A DNA stretch of 64,000 nt from an uncultured Eubacteriales bacterium (GTDB taxonomy: Bacteria > Bacillota > Clostridia > Oscillospirales > Acutalibacteraceae): NCBI GenBank assembly GCA_949068525.1, contig CARTIQ010000001.1, forward strand, positions 246,483 through 310,482, in the 5' to 3' direction. This document shows, one piece after another, positions 23,766 through 32,381 of the stretch. Each line of letters starts with the position of its first letter. Within the stretch, counting starts at the first letter, position 1. The notes under the pieces were generated by a model. It was given only the letters and a program-made list of their open reading frames with translations, was not told the DNA's origin and ran no database searches. A program made the position numbers and the translations under genes.

Positions 23766-23797
23766 GCGTCGAGCTTAAAAAACTCGGCGCCATTTTT
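23766..23797. terminator. Bidirectional terminator between secA and the AAA+ gene
   Basis: GCGTCGAG (23766-23773) pairs with CTCGGCGC (23783-23790), with one G-T wobble and a 9-base loop. ATTTTTATT follows on the plus strand and TTTTTCTTTG on the minus strand, so it can stop both convergent transcripts. Confidence 0.8.
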
Positions 23798-23815
23798 ATT
23801 CTATTGTTTTAATAA

Positions 23816-25642
23816 TTAATAAACAGAAGTCTTTTCGTCCATAATAGTGGCTATGCCTGTTTGTATATCTGCATTTGTAATAGTAATATCGCTAAAGCTT
23901 TCAATATTTTCAAGCTCCATTGCAGATTCAATCGCAATATCGACCACGCGTTTAATATCTGCACCAGAGAAGCCTCTCATTTTGTCCACCATATTAGCTA
24001 TATTCACGTCGTTAGCGCAGTTTAAGTGCTTCAAGTAAATATTCATTATTTCTTTTTTATCGTCCGTATTAGGATGCCCAACTTCTACACTTTGATCCAA
24101 CCGGCCAGATCTAATTATTGCAGCATCTAGTGCTTCTCTTCTGTTTGTTGTTGATAATATTATCACATTATCACGAGGCGTTAATTTGTCTATTTCATTC
24201 ATCAGCATTACTAGAACTTTGTCGCTTCCGGTATTCGACCGTTTTTGTGCCACAGCGTCTATTTCGTCGACCAAGAAGATAACCGGTTTACCGCTGATTT
24301 GTGCAGCTTTTTTTGCTTGTTCAAACATTTCTAATACTTTGCGTTCTCCATTGTCTCCCATAACAAAAGACGGCGTTATAGCGAATAATTCCAATCCCTC
24401 TTCTGCTGCTATAGCCTTAGCAAGGCTGGTTTTTCCTGTTCCTGGTGGTCCGTAAAACAATAAGCCCTTAGATGGAACTATTTTTCCTCCGCTATTATAT
24501 TTTCTATAAGATTTTATTAATGCTTTCGCTTTGTTTTTTGCCTTTTTGTTGCCACCTATTATATCATCAAGAGAAACTTTGCCTTCAGCCAAAAGTTCTG
24601 CCTGTTTTTCCGGGTCTCTTAAGTCCTCTATTCTCCGGTCAAACTCTTCTTTTATCTTTTTCTCTGCTCTTTTTTGCTCTTGTTTATCTAATAAAACTTT
24701 AACCTGCGAAATAGTTGATTCAAGTTCGTTCTTGATAGCGTCTACGCCTTTTAAGTTATCTATTGAATTAATAAGTTCTGGATGTATGCCTACAAATACA
24801 TTATCAAGTTCTGAATAATTTTCGTCTTCTTTATCTAGCTCTGCTAACAAGTTTTGCAAAGTCTCTCTTAGCTCAAATAAGCCTGTTTTAGCTTTTTCTA
24901 AGCTTTTCTTTAAATTTTCTTGCCGTATTATTTCTTCCTCTTCCAAAACAGTTGTTATTTCAGCCTTAAACTCTTCAATTAAAGCCTCTACACCAGGCAC
25001 TCTGTTTAAATTATCAATCTGGCTGATCTTCTCTTTAATTTCTCCTGCTCTGGAGTTTAGTAGCTCAATATTCTCAGCGCTGTCGATTTTCTTAACTGCA
25101 TCTCTCAGCATAGACTCTAGCTTTTCTTCTAAAGAAACTGCAGCATTTTTTATTGCCTCTTGCCGTTCTCTCTCTTCTTTTTCCATCTGAAGTTTCTGCT
25201 CTTCTAACTTCCTTTTATGTTCTTCTGCCTTTTGATGCTCTTCTTCTTTTTTGCGTTTTTCTGCTTTTCTTCGTTCAATTTCCTGCAAATTAATACTTGC
25301 CTTAACGTCATTAAGCAATTTTTTTATTTCTTTTCGCGATTTTGTTGCTTTATCGTATGTTCTTTTTTCGTCATTTTCAAGGTTGATCTTTAATTCTTGA
25401 AACTCTTTAATAAACCATTGTGCTTCCTTAGTGTCATCTAAACCTTTAGCTAACTCTACTCCCTCATCTGCCCAGTTAAAGGCCTTTTCATACGCTGCGT
25501 CGACTTCCTCTTGAGAATAACCTTTGCTAAATGGCCAAATAGCTGAACCCGTAGTTGTTTTTTCTCCTACAGCTGGGCCTGCCATGCTAAGCGACAAAGC
25601 TATTGCTAACACCTTTTTCAATATTTTTTTATTTTTATCCAT
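23816..25642 (-). CDS. AAA+ ATPase with N-terminal signal-like segment and coiled coil
   Basis: 608-residue protein of unusual build. Residues 1-27 look like a Sec signal (MDKNKKILKK, then VLAIALSLSMAGPAVG). A long Glu/Lys/Arg-rich coiled coil fills about residues 60-340. The C-terminal AAA+ module has Walker A GPPGTGKTS (about 397-405), pore loop FVMG, Walker B IFLVDEID, second region of homology STTNRREALDAAIIRSGRLD and sensor-2 GFSGADI, as in FtsH-type ATPases. No protease domain follows. AGGAGG precedes the ATG. If exported, ATP would be lacking; it may instead be membrane-anchored like FtsH, although the lysine-rich N-terminus would then place the ATPase outside. Function not recognised. 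Confidence 0.8.
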   Translation of the reverse strand: MDKNKKILKKVLAIALSLSMAGPAVGEKTTTGSAIWPFSKGYSQEEVDAAYEKAFNWADEGVELAKGLDDTKEAQWFIKEFQELKINLENDEKRTYDKATKSRKEIKKLLNDVKASINLQEIERRKAEKRKKEEEHQKAEEHKRKLEEQKLQMEKEERERQEAIKNAAVSLEEKLESMLRDAVKKIDSAENIELLNSRAGEIKEKISQIDNLNRVPGVEALIEEFKAEITTVLEEEEIIRQENLKKSLEKAKTGLFELRETLQNLLAELDKEDENYSELDNVFVGIHPELINSIDNLKGVDAIKNELESTISQVKVLLDKQEQKRAEKKIKEEFDRRIEDLRDPEKQAELLAEGKVSLDDIIGGNKKAKNKAKALIKSYRKYNSGGKIVPSKGLLFYGPPGTGKTSLAKAIAAEEGLELFAITPSFVMGDNGERKVLEMFEQAKKAAQISGKPVIFLVDEIDAVAQKRSNTGSDKVLVMLMNEIDKLTPRDNVIILSTTNRREALDAAIIRSGRLDQSVEVGHPNTDDKKEIMNIYLKHLNCANDVNIANMVDKMRGFSGADIKRVVDIAIESAMELENIESFSDITITNADIQTGIATIMDEKTSVY

Positions 25643-25671
25643 TTTTGTCCTCCTAAATAAAATTTGATATA

Positions 25672-25700
25672 ATTATAACACAAAAAACATACAAAAACAA
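25672..25700 (-). promoter_or_regulatory. Sigma-A promoter for the AAA+ gene
   Basis: Minus-strand TTGTTT (25695-25700), 17-base spacer, TATAAT (25672-25677) with the extended -10 TGTTATAAT. The TTTTGTGTTATAATTAT context is shared with the secA promoter. Confidence 0.6.
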
Positions 25701-25810
25701 TTGACAAATTAGCGCAATATGCCTCAAAATAAAATGTTTTTTAGTGTGTTTTGATATATTTAGCTGCATATATTGTTGACTTGCCCACACATAAGCTTGC
25801 AATAATATAG

Positions 25811-26668
25811 CTATTTTTTTAGGTAAACCAGCCCCAATGTATTGGGCCCGCAATGCGAAGAAATTGTGCAGCCGGCGTCGGTTATATATATCTCCTTAAA
25901 GATGTTCATATCTCTTATATATTGATAAACACTCTCTAAAAGCTCGCGCGACTGCAATGTATGCGTTATGAAGAGCCGCTCAGGGTTTATCGAATCTACA
26001 TCTGCGAAACGTTCTTTGGCATATTGAATTGCCACTTTATCGAAATTTCCTCTATACTTTTTGCCTACAGACATCGTTCCACTAGTGTTATCCACCTCTA
26101 TGCAGGGTTTCAGCTTTAAAACATTTGCCCCCAGAGCAGACAGCATTGAGCATCTGCCTCCAGCACACAAAAATTCAAGCGTATCTAAAATAAAATTTGT
26201 TTGCACTTTGCCTCTTAAGTTACATATCTCCGTCTGGATCTGAGTTGCTTCCATGCCTTGATCTGCCATCTTGGCGGCCTCAACTACAAGTTGCCCCATG
26301 CCGGTTGATAAATTTCTCGAGTCTATGGGGTAAACTCCCGTAAGCTCCGCTGCGGCAACGCAACAATTCTGGTAAGCACAAGATATTGCTGAGCTTAAAT
26401 TTATATGCACCACTTCAAAACCTTGATCCGTCCACTTTTTGAACTCTTCATAATACTCATTCACATTTATTGCCGACGTTTTGGGCAGGCATTTTTTCTC
26501 GCGATACGTAGAAAAGATATCGTTAGAAGACAAGTCCAGCCCGTCGAGGTAAGAGCCGTCACCCATCAAGATATGAAACCGAAAGTACGGGATATCGTAC
26601 TTCTCTTTTAGTTCGGGGCCTATATCGCAGGAACTGTCTGCACTCAAGATAACTTTTTTCGCACTCAT
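25811..26668 (-). CDS. DegV family fatty-acid-binding protein
   Basis: 285-residue cytoplasmic protein of the DegV/FakB family, whose members bind a fatty acid and, with FakA kinase, deliver it for phospholipid synthesis. It begins MSAKKVILSADSSCDIGPEL. Signature positions include PKTSAINVNEYYEEF, HINLSSAISCAYQN, DSRNLSTGMGQLV and LEFLCAGGRCS. The C-terminus has SSHCGPNTLGLVYLKK. The ATG at 26666-26668 is chosen since the longer frame to 26734 would begin inside the promoter. No fakA gene is nearby. Confidence 0.9.
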   Translation of the reverse strand: MSAKKVILSADSSCDIGPELKEKYDIPYFRFHILMGDGSYLDGLDLSSNDIFSTYREKKCLPKTSAINVNEYYEEFKKWTDQGFEVVHINLSSAISCAYQNCCVAAAELTGVYPIDSRNLSTGMGQLVVEAAKMADQGMEATQIQTEICNLRGKVQTNFILDTLEFLCAGGRCSMLSALGANVLKLKPCIEVDNTSGTMSVGKKYRGNFDKVAIQYAKERFADVDSINPERLFITHTLQSRELLESVYQYIRDMNIFKEIYITDAGCTISSHCGPNTLGLVYLKK

Positions 26669-26732
26669 AATATAAAAGTCACTCCGATAAATTATTAAAG
26701 ATTTTCGATTGCAAGTAAAACTATCCAAAACC

Positions 26733-26761
26733 ATTATAGCAAATTATTTCAAAAAGCACAA
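26733..26761 (-). promoter_or_regulatory. Sigma-A promoter for the degV-family gene
   Basis: Minus-strand TTGTGC (26756-26761), 17-base spacer, TATAAT (26733-26738), 65 bases before the chosen start codon. Confidence 0.6.
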
Positions 26762-26806
26762 ACATATTTCACAAAGCGATGCGCGCGGGGTTTAGGGCTT
26801 ACCGCG

Positions 26807-26835
26807 TTGATATTTTTGGCGCAAAAATGTATAAT
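26807..26835 (+). promoter_or_regulatory. Sigma-A promoter for murD
   Basis: TTGATA (26807-26812), 17-base spacer, TATAAT (26830-26835), 42 bases before the murD ATG and divergent from the degV-family promoter. Confidence 0.65.
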
Positions 26836-26877
26836 GGGGTATAATTAAATGTAGCTAGTACGAGGGAGCGCGTGGGT

Positions 26878-28266
26878 ATGCAACAGAGTGTAAACAAATT
26901 TTTTGATTATATTGCGGGCAAGAGGGTGGCCTTTTGCGGCGTGGGGCGGACTAATTTGCCGCTTATTAAGATGTTTAGCCAGAAGGGAGCTTTGGTTACG
27001 GCTTGCGATTCTAAGCGAGAGGACCAGCTTGCAGACGTGATTAAACAGCTTGAGCCCTATAATATTCAATTTATGCTTGGGCCGGAATACTTGCAAAACT
27101 TGGATTTTGACATTATATTTCGCTCACCGGGCCTAAAATTTTCTACTCCGGAACTCGTTGAAGCACGTCAGCGTGGCAGTATTGTTACCTCAGAGATGGA
27201 AGTTTTTTTTGACCTTTGCCCCTGCAAAATAATTGCCGTTACTGGCAGCGACGGCAAAACTACCACCACCACTATAATTTCAGAGATTCTAAAGCAGGAC
27301 GGCAAAACTGTTCATCTGGGCGGAAACATCGGTACGCCGCTGCTGCCCATCATTGAAGACATCCGCGATGACGACGTTGCCGTTGTGGAACTCTCTAGTT
27401 TTCAGCTGATTTCTATGCGCAAAAGTCCTGACGTCGCTGTGGTTACTAATCTTTCGCCCAACCATCTGGACGTGCACAAAGATATGGAGGAGTACATCGA
27501 GGCCAAACGGAATATTATTCTCCATCAGAACGCCTTTTCTCGCGCTGTTTTAAACTTGGATAACGAGGTAACTCGGCAGTTTGGTGCGAATGTTCGTGGA
27601 GAGAGGTTATTCTTTTCGACCCAAAACTCTTGCGACAACGGCGTTTATCTTCGCAACGATCTCATCTACTTTTCCAAAAACAGCGATGCTCAACCGGTAC
27701 TTAACGTGAACGACATTCTTATTCCGGGCCGGCACAATGTAGAAAATTACATGGCGGCGATCGGGGCGGTCTTTGGCAATGTTTCGATCGAGTCCATTAA
27801 AGCTGTTGCCAAGAATTTTAACGGTGTCGAGCATAGAATCGAGTTTGTGCGTGACTTTGACGGCGTTAAGTACTACAATGACTCGATTGCTTCGAGTCCG
27901 ACTCGGACTATTTGCGGGACTTTGTCTTTGTTTTCGCAGCGGATTATCTTGATTTGCGGCGGCTACGATAAAAAAATTTCGTTTGACGCTATGGGCCCTG
28001 TGGTTGCCGGTAAAGTCAAGGTTCTTATTCTGCTTGGCCAAACTGCGAGCAAAATTCGTGAGGCTGTCGTTAATTCGCCCAACTTTTCTGCCGATTTGCT
28101 TAAAATCGTGCACGCTAAAGATATGTTCGAAGCGGTCAACTTAGCTCGTAGTCTCGCTTCTCCCGGCGATGTTGTCTCACTTTCTCCTGCCTGCGCCAGT
28201 TTTGATCTGTACGAAAATTTTATGCACCGTGGCACTCATTTTAAAGATATAGTTAACAAACTTTAG
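26878..28266 (+). CDS. murD: UDP-N-acetylmuramoylalanine--D-glutamate ligase
   Basis: 462-residue cytoplasmic enzyme adding D-glutamate to UDP-MurNAc-L-Ala using ATP, a step in peptidoglycan precursor synthesis. The ATP site is VTGSDGKTTTTTIISE; other family motifs are ELSSFQL, NLSPNHLDVH, GRHNVENYMAAIGA and YNDSIASSPTRT. The ATG at 26878 has GGGAG nine bases upstream; an in-frame GTG at 26872 is too close to that site. It stands alone here, apart from the usual mraY-murG-ftsW cluster. Confidence 0.96.
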   Translation: MQQSVNKFFDYIAGKRVAFCGVGRTNLPLIKMFSQKGALVTACDSKREDQLADVIKQLEPYNIQFMLGPEYLQNLDFDIIFRSPGLKFSTPELVEARQRGSIVTSEMEVFFDLCPCKIIAVTGSDGKTTTTTIISEILKQDGKTVHLGGNIGTPLLPIIEDIRDDDVAVVELSSFQLISMRKSPDVAVVTNLSPNHLDVHKDMEEYIEAKRNIILHQNAFSRAVLNLDNEVTRQFGANVRGERLFFSTQNSCDNGVYLRNDLIYFSKNSDAQPVLNVNDILIPGRHNVENYMAAIGAVFGNVSIESIKAVAKNFNGVEHRIEFVRDFDGVKYYNDSIASSPTRTICGTLSLFSQRIILICGGYDKKISFDAMGPVVAGKVKVLILLGQTASKIREAVVNSPNFSADLLKIVHAKDMFEAVNLARSLASPGDVVSLSPACASFDLYENFMHRGTHFKDIVNKL

Positions 28267-28355
28267 CCCTTTTGTGAATAATTTTTACGACTTGCATTAT
28301 AATAATTTTAAACATTTATCTTTGCTATAACTATAATTTATTTTTCACAAATCTA

Positions 28356-28384
28356 TTGACTTTTTCGCGCTTTTTGTGTATAAT
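28356..28384 (+). promoter_or_regulatory. Sigma-A promoter for the orphan Nif11 precursor
   Basis: TTGACT (28356-28361), 17-base spacer, TATAAT (28379-28384). The -10 is the left half of an inverted repeat (TATAATTTA 28379-28387, TAAATTATA 28394-28402), so a repressor could occlude it. Confidence 0.65.
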
Positions 28385-28425
28385 TTAATAGCATAAATTA
28401 TAAAGATTAAAAGGGGGCTTTTACC

Positions 28426-28716
28426 ATGGATTTGCAGGAATTTAAGTCTAAAAACCCGGAGTTTGTTAAGAAAGCGCGCGAATGTAAGGACACTTTTGAG
28501 TTTACAAAATTGGCCGAAACTTACGGAATTAAGCTGGGTGCCGATGCCTTTGATAAAGCTTTTACTTTGTTTTGTCAGCCAAGTGGAGGGAATTCTGATG
28601 GTGTGCTCTCGGATGAGATGCTCGAAAATGCCGCCGGTGGTGTTAGCGCTTCTTTTAATGCAGAATCATTCGGGTTTGGCGGACCCAGAGACACGACTAT
28701 AATCAACTTTAACTAG
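28426..28716 (+). CDS. Orphan Nif11-like leader peptide precursor L
   Basis: 96-residue precursor. The leader resembles Nif11 (MDLQEFKSKNPEFVKKAREC, LAETYGIKLGADAFDKAF) and ends SDEMLENAAGG at residue 72. The 24-residue cargo VSASFNAESFGFGGPRDTTI, then INFN, is polar and Gly/Phe-containing. AAAGGGGG precedes the ATG. It has its own promoter and terminator and lies 8 kb from the exporter genes, between murD and trpS. The shared leader type suggests export by the same C39 transporter in trans. Confidence 0.75.
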   Translation: MDLQEFKSKNPEFVKKARECKDTFEFTKLAETYGIKLGADAFDKAFTLFCQPSGGNSDGVLSDEMLENAAGGVSASFNAESFGFGGPRDTTIINFN

Positions 28717-28748
28717 TATAAAATCCCAAAACATGCAGATAAAATTGA

Positions 28749-28790
28749 AACCCCCGGTTACAAAAATTGTAAGCGAGGGTTTTTATTTTT
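28749..28790 (+). terminator. Terminator of the orphan Nif11 precursor
   Basis: Stem made of AACCC...GGGTT outside and TTACAA...TTGTAA inside, followed by TTTTTATTTTT. It also faces the 3' end of trpS on the other strand and may act on both transcripts. Confidence 0.7.
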
Positions 28791-28825
28791 ACGCCAGTAA
28801 CCGGCGATCTATATGCAAATACCGT

Positions 28826-29824
28826 TTATTGAACAAAACCGATTTTTTTCATTACTTCTTTGAGCGTTTTGTCCGAGATTTCAAATGCTTCTTTCGCGCC
28901 CTTTCTGTAGCACTTTTCTAAGTATCCCTTATCTTTTATAAGCTCGCTAAACCTGTTTTGAACCTGAACAAATTTATCTGCTATGCACTCTCCGATGGCC
29001 TCTTTAAACTTACCATAGCCCATGCCGTCAAACTCCTTTTCGATTTCAGCAAAACTCTTGCCCGTTGCACATGAATAAATCGTCATTAAATTGCTTATTC
29101 CTGGTTTTGCCTTCTCATCATACCTCACGCAAGATTCCGAGTCCGTTACTGCACGCTTAAACTTCTTAATCACTTCATCCCTGCTGTCCAAAATGGCTAC
29201 CCAAGCATTCAAGTTCTCGTCAGACTTCGACATTTTTCTGTTAGGGTCCTGCAACGACATTATTTTGGAGCCGTTTTTCGGGATGTAAGCTTTGGTCATT
29301 TTGAAGGTCTCGCCATACAAAAAATTAAACCGTTCCGCCACCGTACGAGTTAGCTCCAGATGCTGCTTCTGGTCTAGCCCGATGGGAACCATGTCCACCT
29401 GATACAGTAATATATCCGCAACCATCAGCACCGGGTACGCAAACAATCCGCAATTTATGTTATCCGAATGCTTTTTAGACTTATCCTTAAACTGAGTCAT
29501 ACGCGAAAGCTCGCCAAACTGAGTATAACAGTCCAGAATCCATGCCAACTGCGAATGCGTATTTACCTGGCTTTGTATAAAAAACAAGCTTTTTTCTGCA
29601 TCGATTCCGCAAGCCAACAGTAATGCATAGGCTTCTAAAGTATTCTTTTCTAAATCTTCTGGGCGCTGAAACACTGTTATAGCGTGTAAATCCGCCAGTG
29701 CAAACATACAACTATAATCTTCTTGCAACTCTACCCAATTTTTTATAGCACCAAAATAGTTGCCAATAGTAATTATTCCGCTGGGCTGGATCGCACTAAA
29801 TATGGTTTTTGCAGAATCTTCCAT
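28826..29824 (-). CDS. trpS: Tryptophan--tRNA ligase
   Basis: 332-residue class I aminoacyl-tRNA synthetase charging tRNA-Trp. The HIGH-like motif is in PSGIITIGNYFGAI; the KMSKS motif is in PNRKMSKSDEN. ADLHAITV and VDMVPIGLDQKQHLELTR are also diagnostic. A C-terminal helix bundle with LKEVMKKIGF ends the protein. AGGAGG precedes the ATG. The 384-base upstream region has a sigma-A-like promoter but no T-box sequence that I could see. Confidence 0.97.
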   Translation of the reverse strand: MEDSAKTIFSAIQPSGIITIGNYFGAIKNWVELQEDYSCMFALADLHAITVFQRPEDLEKNTLEAYALLLACGIDAEKSLFFIQSQVNTHSQLAWILDCYTQFGELSRMTQFKDKSKKHSDNINCGLFAYPVLMVADILLYQVDMVPIGLDQKQHLELTRTVAERFNFLYGETFKMTKAYIPKNGSKIMSLQDPNRKMSKSDENLNAWVAILDSRDEVIKKFKRAVTDSESCVRYDEKAKPGISNLMTIYSCATGKSFAEIEKEFDGMGYGKFKEAIGECIADKFVQVQNRFSELIKDKGYLEKCYRKGAKEAFEISDKTLKEVMKKIGFVQ

Positions 29825-29947
29825 AAAATTCCTCCTTTTTTATTCCCATTAAAAAGAAGTTTACTTAAAACTAAAGCCGTAACTTAGCATACTCGACACG
29901 AACGCTGCTATTGTCTCAAAAAATAATAAATATTAAATGCCGCTAAA

Positions 29948-29976
29948 TTTATAATTAATTTAAAAACTTTGTTCAA
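29948..29976 (-). promoter_or_regulatory. Sigma-A promoter for trpS
   Basis: Minus-strand TTGAAC (29971-29976), 17-base spacer, TATAAA (29948-29953). It would give a leader of about 115 bases. Confidence 0.5.
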
Positions 29977-30134
29977 ACAAATTAAAACTCAAATAAAAAT
30001 TCTAAATCATAAAAAACGTCGGTCAAAACTTAACTAATATGATATCATTCTTTTGTCTTTTTTACAAGAATTTCGTATAAAAAATTATCCCATTTTTTTA
30101 CATCTAATGTCTAGGCCTTTGTTGAGTGGCTTTT

Positions 30135-30161
30135 TTGACATCCCCATGGTTATGTTATATC
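30135..30161 (+). promoter_or_regulatory. Weak promoter candidate for folC
   Basis: TTGACA (30135-30140), only 15 bases of spacer, TATATC (30156-30161), about 48 bases before folC. The -35 is perfect but the spacing is short. Confidence 0.35.
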
Positions 30162-30208
30162 ATTTTATACAAATAATACATAGCGTAGTTTGTGAGTGAG
30201 TTTTTGTC

Positions 30209-31516
30209 ATGACGTATCGGCAAGCTTTAAGGTATATCAACTCTCTTTCTAAATTCGGAATTAAGCCTGGTCTAGAGCGAATACAAATTTTGCTCGAGAT
30301 GCTTTCTTTGCCACAAAAAAATCTAAAGTTCGTCCACGTAGCCGGCACCAACGCCAAAGGCTCTGTCTGCACTTTTGTCTCTTCTATTTTGAAATCTGCC
30401 GGACTTAAAACTGGTCTGTTTATTTCTCCTTTTGTTCTGGATTTTCGCGAGCAATTTCAAATAGACGGTACCATGATCTCGGAAAAAGATTTCGTGGATG
30501 TTTTTGATTATATCATGCCGTTTGTGAAAAAAATGCCAAAAAATGGTATAAACTTAACCCAATTTGAATTAATTACAGCCATAGCGATATTCTGGTTTTG
30601 GCAAGAAAATTGCGACATAGTAGTGATAGAAACCGGTTTGGGCGGCCGTTTGGATGCAACTAATGTAGTTGAAAATGTCATCTGCTCGGTTATTACGTCT
30701 ATTTCCTATGATCACACGAATATTTTAGGCGAGAGTATTTCTCAAATTGCCGCAGAAAAGGCCGGGATCCTCAAGCAGAACGGGACTTTGGTTTTGTACC
30801 CCACGCAAGACCCTCAAGCGCTCTGCGTGGTTAAGGAAACTGCTATGAGGCTTAAAAATAAAGTTTTGACTCCGGATTTAACCAACCTATCTAACGTGAA
30901 GTCCACCATTGCTACCGGGACAAGCTTTGACTATATGGGTAAGGCTTTTAAGATTAATCTATTGGGGCTTCACCAGGTTTATAACGCGATTACAGCTATT
31001 ACGGTTACTGATGCGCTAAACCATTGCAGCGGCTTTAAAATTCCTCCTCAAGCCGTTAAGGATGGCCTTTTTCGCGCTAAGTTTCCTGCCAGGTTCGAGG
31101 TTCTCTCTCGGGAGCCTCTTGTTATTCTGGACGGTGCGCACAACCCTGGTGGCGCATCTGTTTTGGCCGATTCTATAAGTTTATATTTGGGTAAAGGGCA
31201 CATTATTGCTATTGTTGGCATGCTTAAAGATAAAGATATTTGCAATGTTTTAGAAATTATCTCGCCTCACGTTGCAGAATTTATCGTTGTTCAGCCAGAT
31301 ACCTCTCGCGCAATGGATAAATTTGAGTTGCACGATCTAATCATCAAGAAGCTCAATAAGCCCAGTGTTGTAGCCACAGACCTAAACAACGCTATTGAGA
31401 TTGCTTTTAAAATGTCGACCGCTCAGCCTTTGGACTCTGCCATTTTTGTGTTTGGATCATTATACCTGGCTTCGCAAATCCACCCGATGTTTTTGTCGTT
31501 TTTGCGGGGTAATTAA
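30209..31516 (+). CDS. folC: Folylpolyglutamate synthase / dihydrofolate synthase
   Basis: 435-residue Mur-ligase-like enzyme that adds glutamate to dihydropteroate and to folates using ATP. The P-loop is HVAGTNAKGSVCTF; TGLFISPFVLDFREQF, TQFELITAIAIFWF and ETGLGGRLDATNV are family signatures. The C-terminal domain has LDGAHNPGG. The ribosome binding site is weak (GAGTGAG). It lies 96 bases before spoIIAA, which probably has its own sporulation promoter. Confidence 0.96.
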   Translation: MTYRQALRYINSLSKFGIKPGLERIQILLEMLSLPQKNLKFVHVAGTNAKGSVCTFVSSILKSAGLKTGLFISPFVLDFREQFQIDGTMISEKDFVDVFDYIMPFVKKMPKNGINLTQFELITAIAIFWFWQENCDIVVIETGLGGRLDATNVVENVICSVITSISYDHTNILGESISQIAAEKAGILKQNGTLVLYPTQDPQALCVVKETAMRLKNKVLTPDLTNLSNVKSTIATGTSFDYMGKAFKINLLGLHQVYNAITAITVTDALNHCSGFKIPPQAVKDGLFRAKFPARFEVLSREPLVILDGAHNPGGASVLADSISLYLGKGHIIAIVGMLKDKDICNVLEIISPHVAEFIVVQPDTSRAMDKFELHDLIIKKLNKPSVVATDLNNAIEIAFKMSTAQPLDSAIFVFGSLYLASQIHPMFLSFLRGN

Positions 31517-31612
31517 AAATTTTTTATCGCATTTTTTGAGTTGTTTTGCCAAATAAGTGGCGTATTATTGGGTCAAGAATTTTTATTTTTGATTCAGGGG
31601 TGGAGCAAAACC

Positions 31613-31933
31613 GTGACAGAAGTTAAAATCGCAAAGGATGCTGATACCGCAACGGCCTTCATTCAGGGGGATATCGACCATCACACCGCTCAGGATGTAC
31701 GAGAACAGATCGATGCTTACGTGCAGAAAACTCGCCCTAGCCTTTTAAAGCTAGATTTTTCACAGGTTCAATTTATGGACAGCTCTGGTGTTGGCCTCAT
31801 AATGGGCCGATACCGCATTATGCAGACGCTGAATGGTTCTGTTTCTGTTATAAATATCCCGGTGCACCTTAAAAGGCTTATTAAAATGTCCGGACTTTTG
31901 GCTCTTGGCGTAATAAAAGAAGGAGAAGTTTAA
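31613..31933 (+). CDS. spoIIAA: Anti-sigma F factor antagonist
   Basis: 106-residue STAS-domain protein. When unphosphorylated it binds SpoIIAB and frees sigma-F in the forespore. The phosphorylated serine lies in FMDSSGVGLIMGRY. The start is the GTG at 31613 with GGAG seven bases upstream; it gives VTEVKIAKDADTATAFIQGD, the normal family length. Open frame extends further 5' but without support. spoIIAB follows after one base. A sigma-H promoter is expected upstream; an AAGAATTT -10-like motif lies near 31575 but no clear -35 was found. Confidence 0.94.
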   Translation: MTEVKIAKDADTATAFIQGDIDHHTAQDVREQIDAYVQKTRPSLLKLDFSQVQFMDSSGVGLIMGRYRIMQTLNGSVSVINIPVHLKRLIKMSGLLALGVIKEGEV

Positions 31934-31934
31934 A

Positions 31935-32381
31935 ATGGCAAAATTGAAAAACGAGATGAAATTTGAATTTATCAGTAAATCGTCGAACGAAAGTTTCGCT
32001 AGAGCTACTGTTGCAGCATTTATTGCACAGCTCGACCCGACTATATCGGAGATTGCAGACATTAAAACAGCCATCTCTGAGGCTGTTACAAACTGCATCG
32101 TGCATGCATACAAGAACGGCCTGGGCTACATTTACATATCAGTGAAGATCTTCGACAACGGCCAGGTTAACATCCGAATTCGCGATAAGGGCTGCGGAAT
32201 TGAGAACATCAGCCAAGCCATGGAGCCTCTATATACTACTGGCGGCGCTGAGCGCGCAGGGCTGGGATTTGCCGTAATGCAAAGTTTTACGGATAACATC
32301 AAAGTTATGTCTAAGGTTGGCCGCGGAACGACGATTACGCTCACCAAAAATATCATTCCCAGAGTCACCAAAAATGGATAG
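31935..32381 (+). CDS. spoIIAB: Anti-sigma F factor, serine kinase
   Basis: 148-residue GHKL-fold protein that holds sigma-F inactive and phosphorylates SpoIIAA. The ATP-binding boxes are EAVTNCIVHAYKNG (N box), IRDKGCGIENI (G1) and GGAERAGLGFAVMQSF with KVGRGTTITL (G2/G3). AAGGAGAAG precedes the ATG. Its last codons overlap the start of sigF by 8 bases, so AB and F are translationally coupled, as in other spoIIA operons. Confidence 0.96.
   Translation: MAKLKNEMKFEFISKSSNESFARATVAAFIAQLDPTISEIADIKTAISEAVTNCIVHAYKNGLGYIYISVKIFDNGQVNIRIRDKGCGIENISQAMEPLYTTGGAERAGLGFAVMQSFTDNIKVMSKVGRGTTITLTKNIIPRVTKNG

Larger units (their letters stand above)
29825..30208. other. Intergenic region trpS/folC
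   Basis: 384 AT-rich bases between divergent genes. It holds the trpS promoter (29948-29976), a perfect 10-bp palindrome ATGATATCAT (30039-30048) and a weak folC promoter candidate (30135-30161). No open frame with a ribosome binding site and no T-box consensus were found. Confidence 0.6.

Noticed and set aside
29825..30208. Possible T-box leader for trpS
   Set aside because: Neither the conserved T-box sequence nor a terminator/antiterminator pair is visible on the minus strand.
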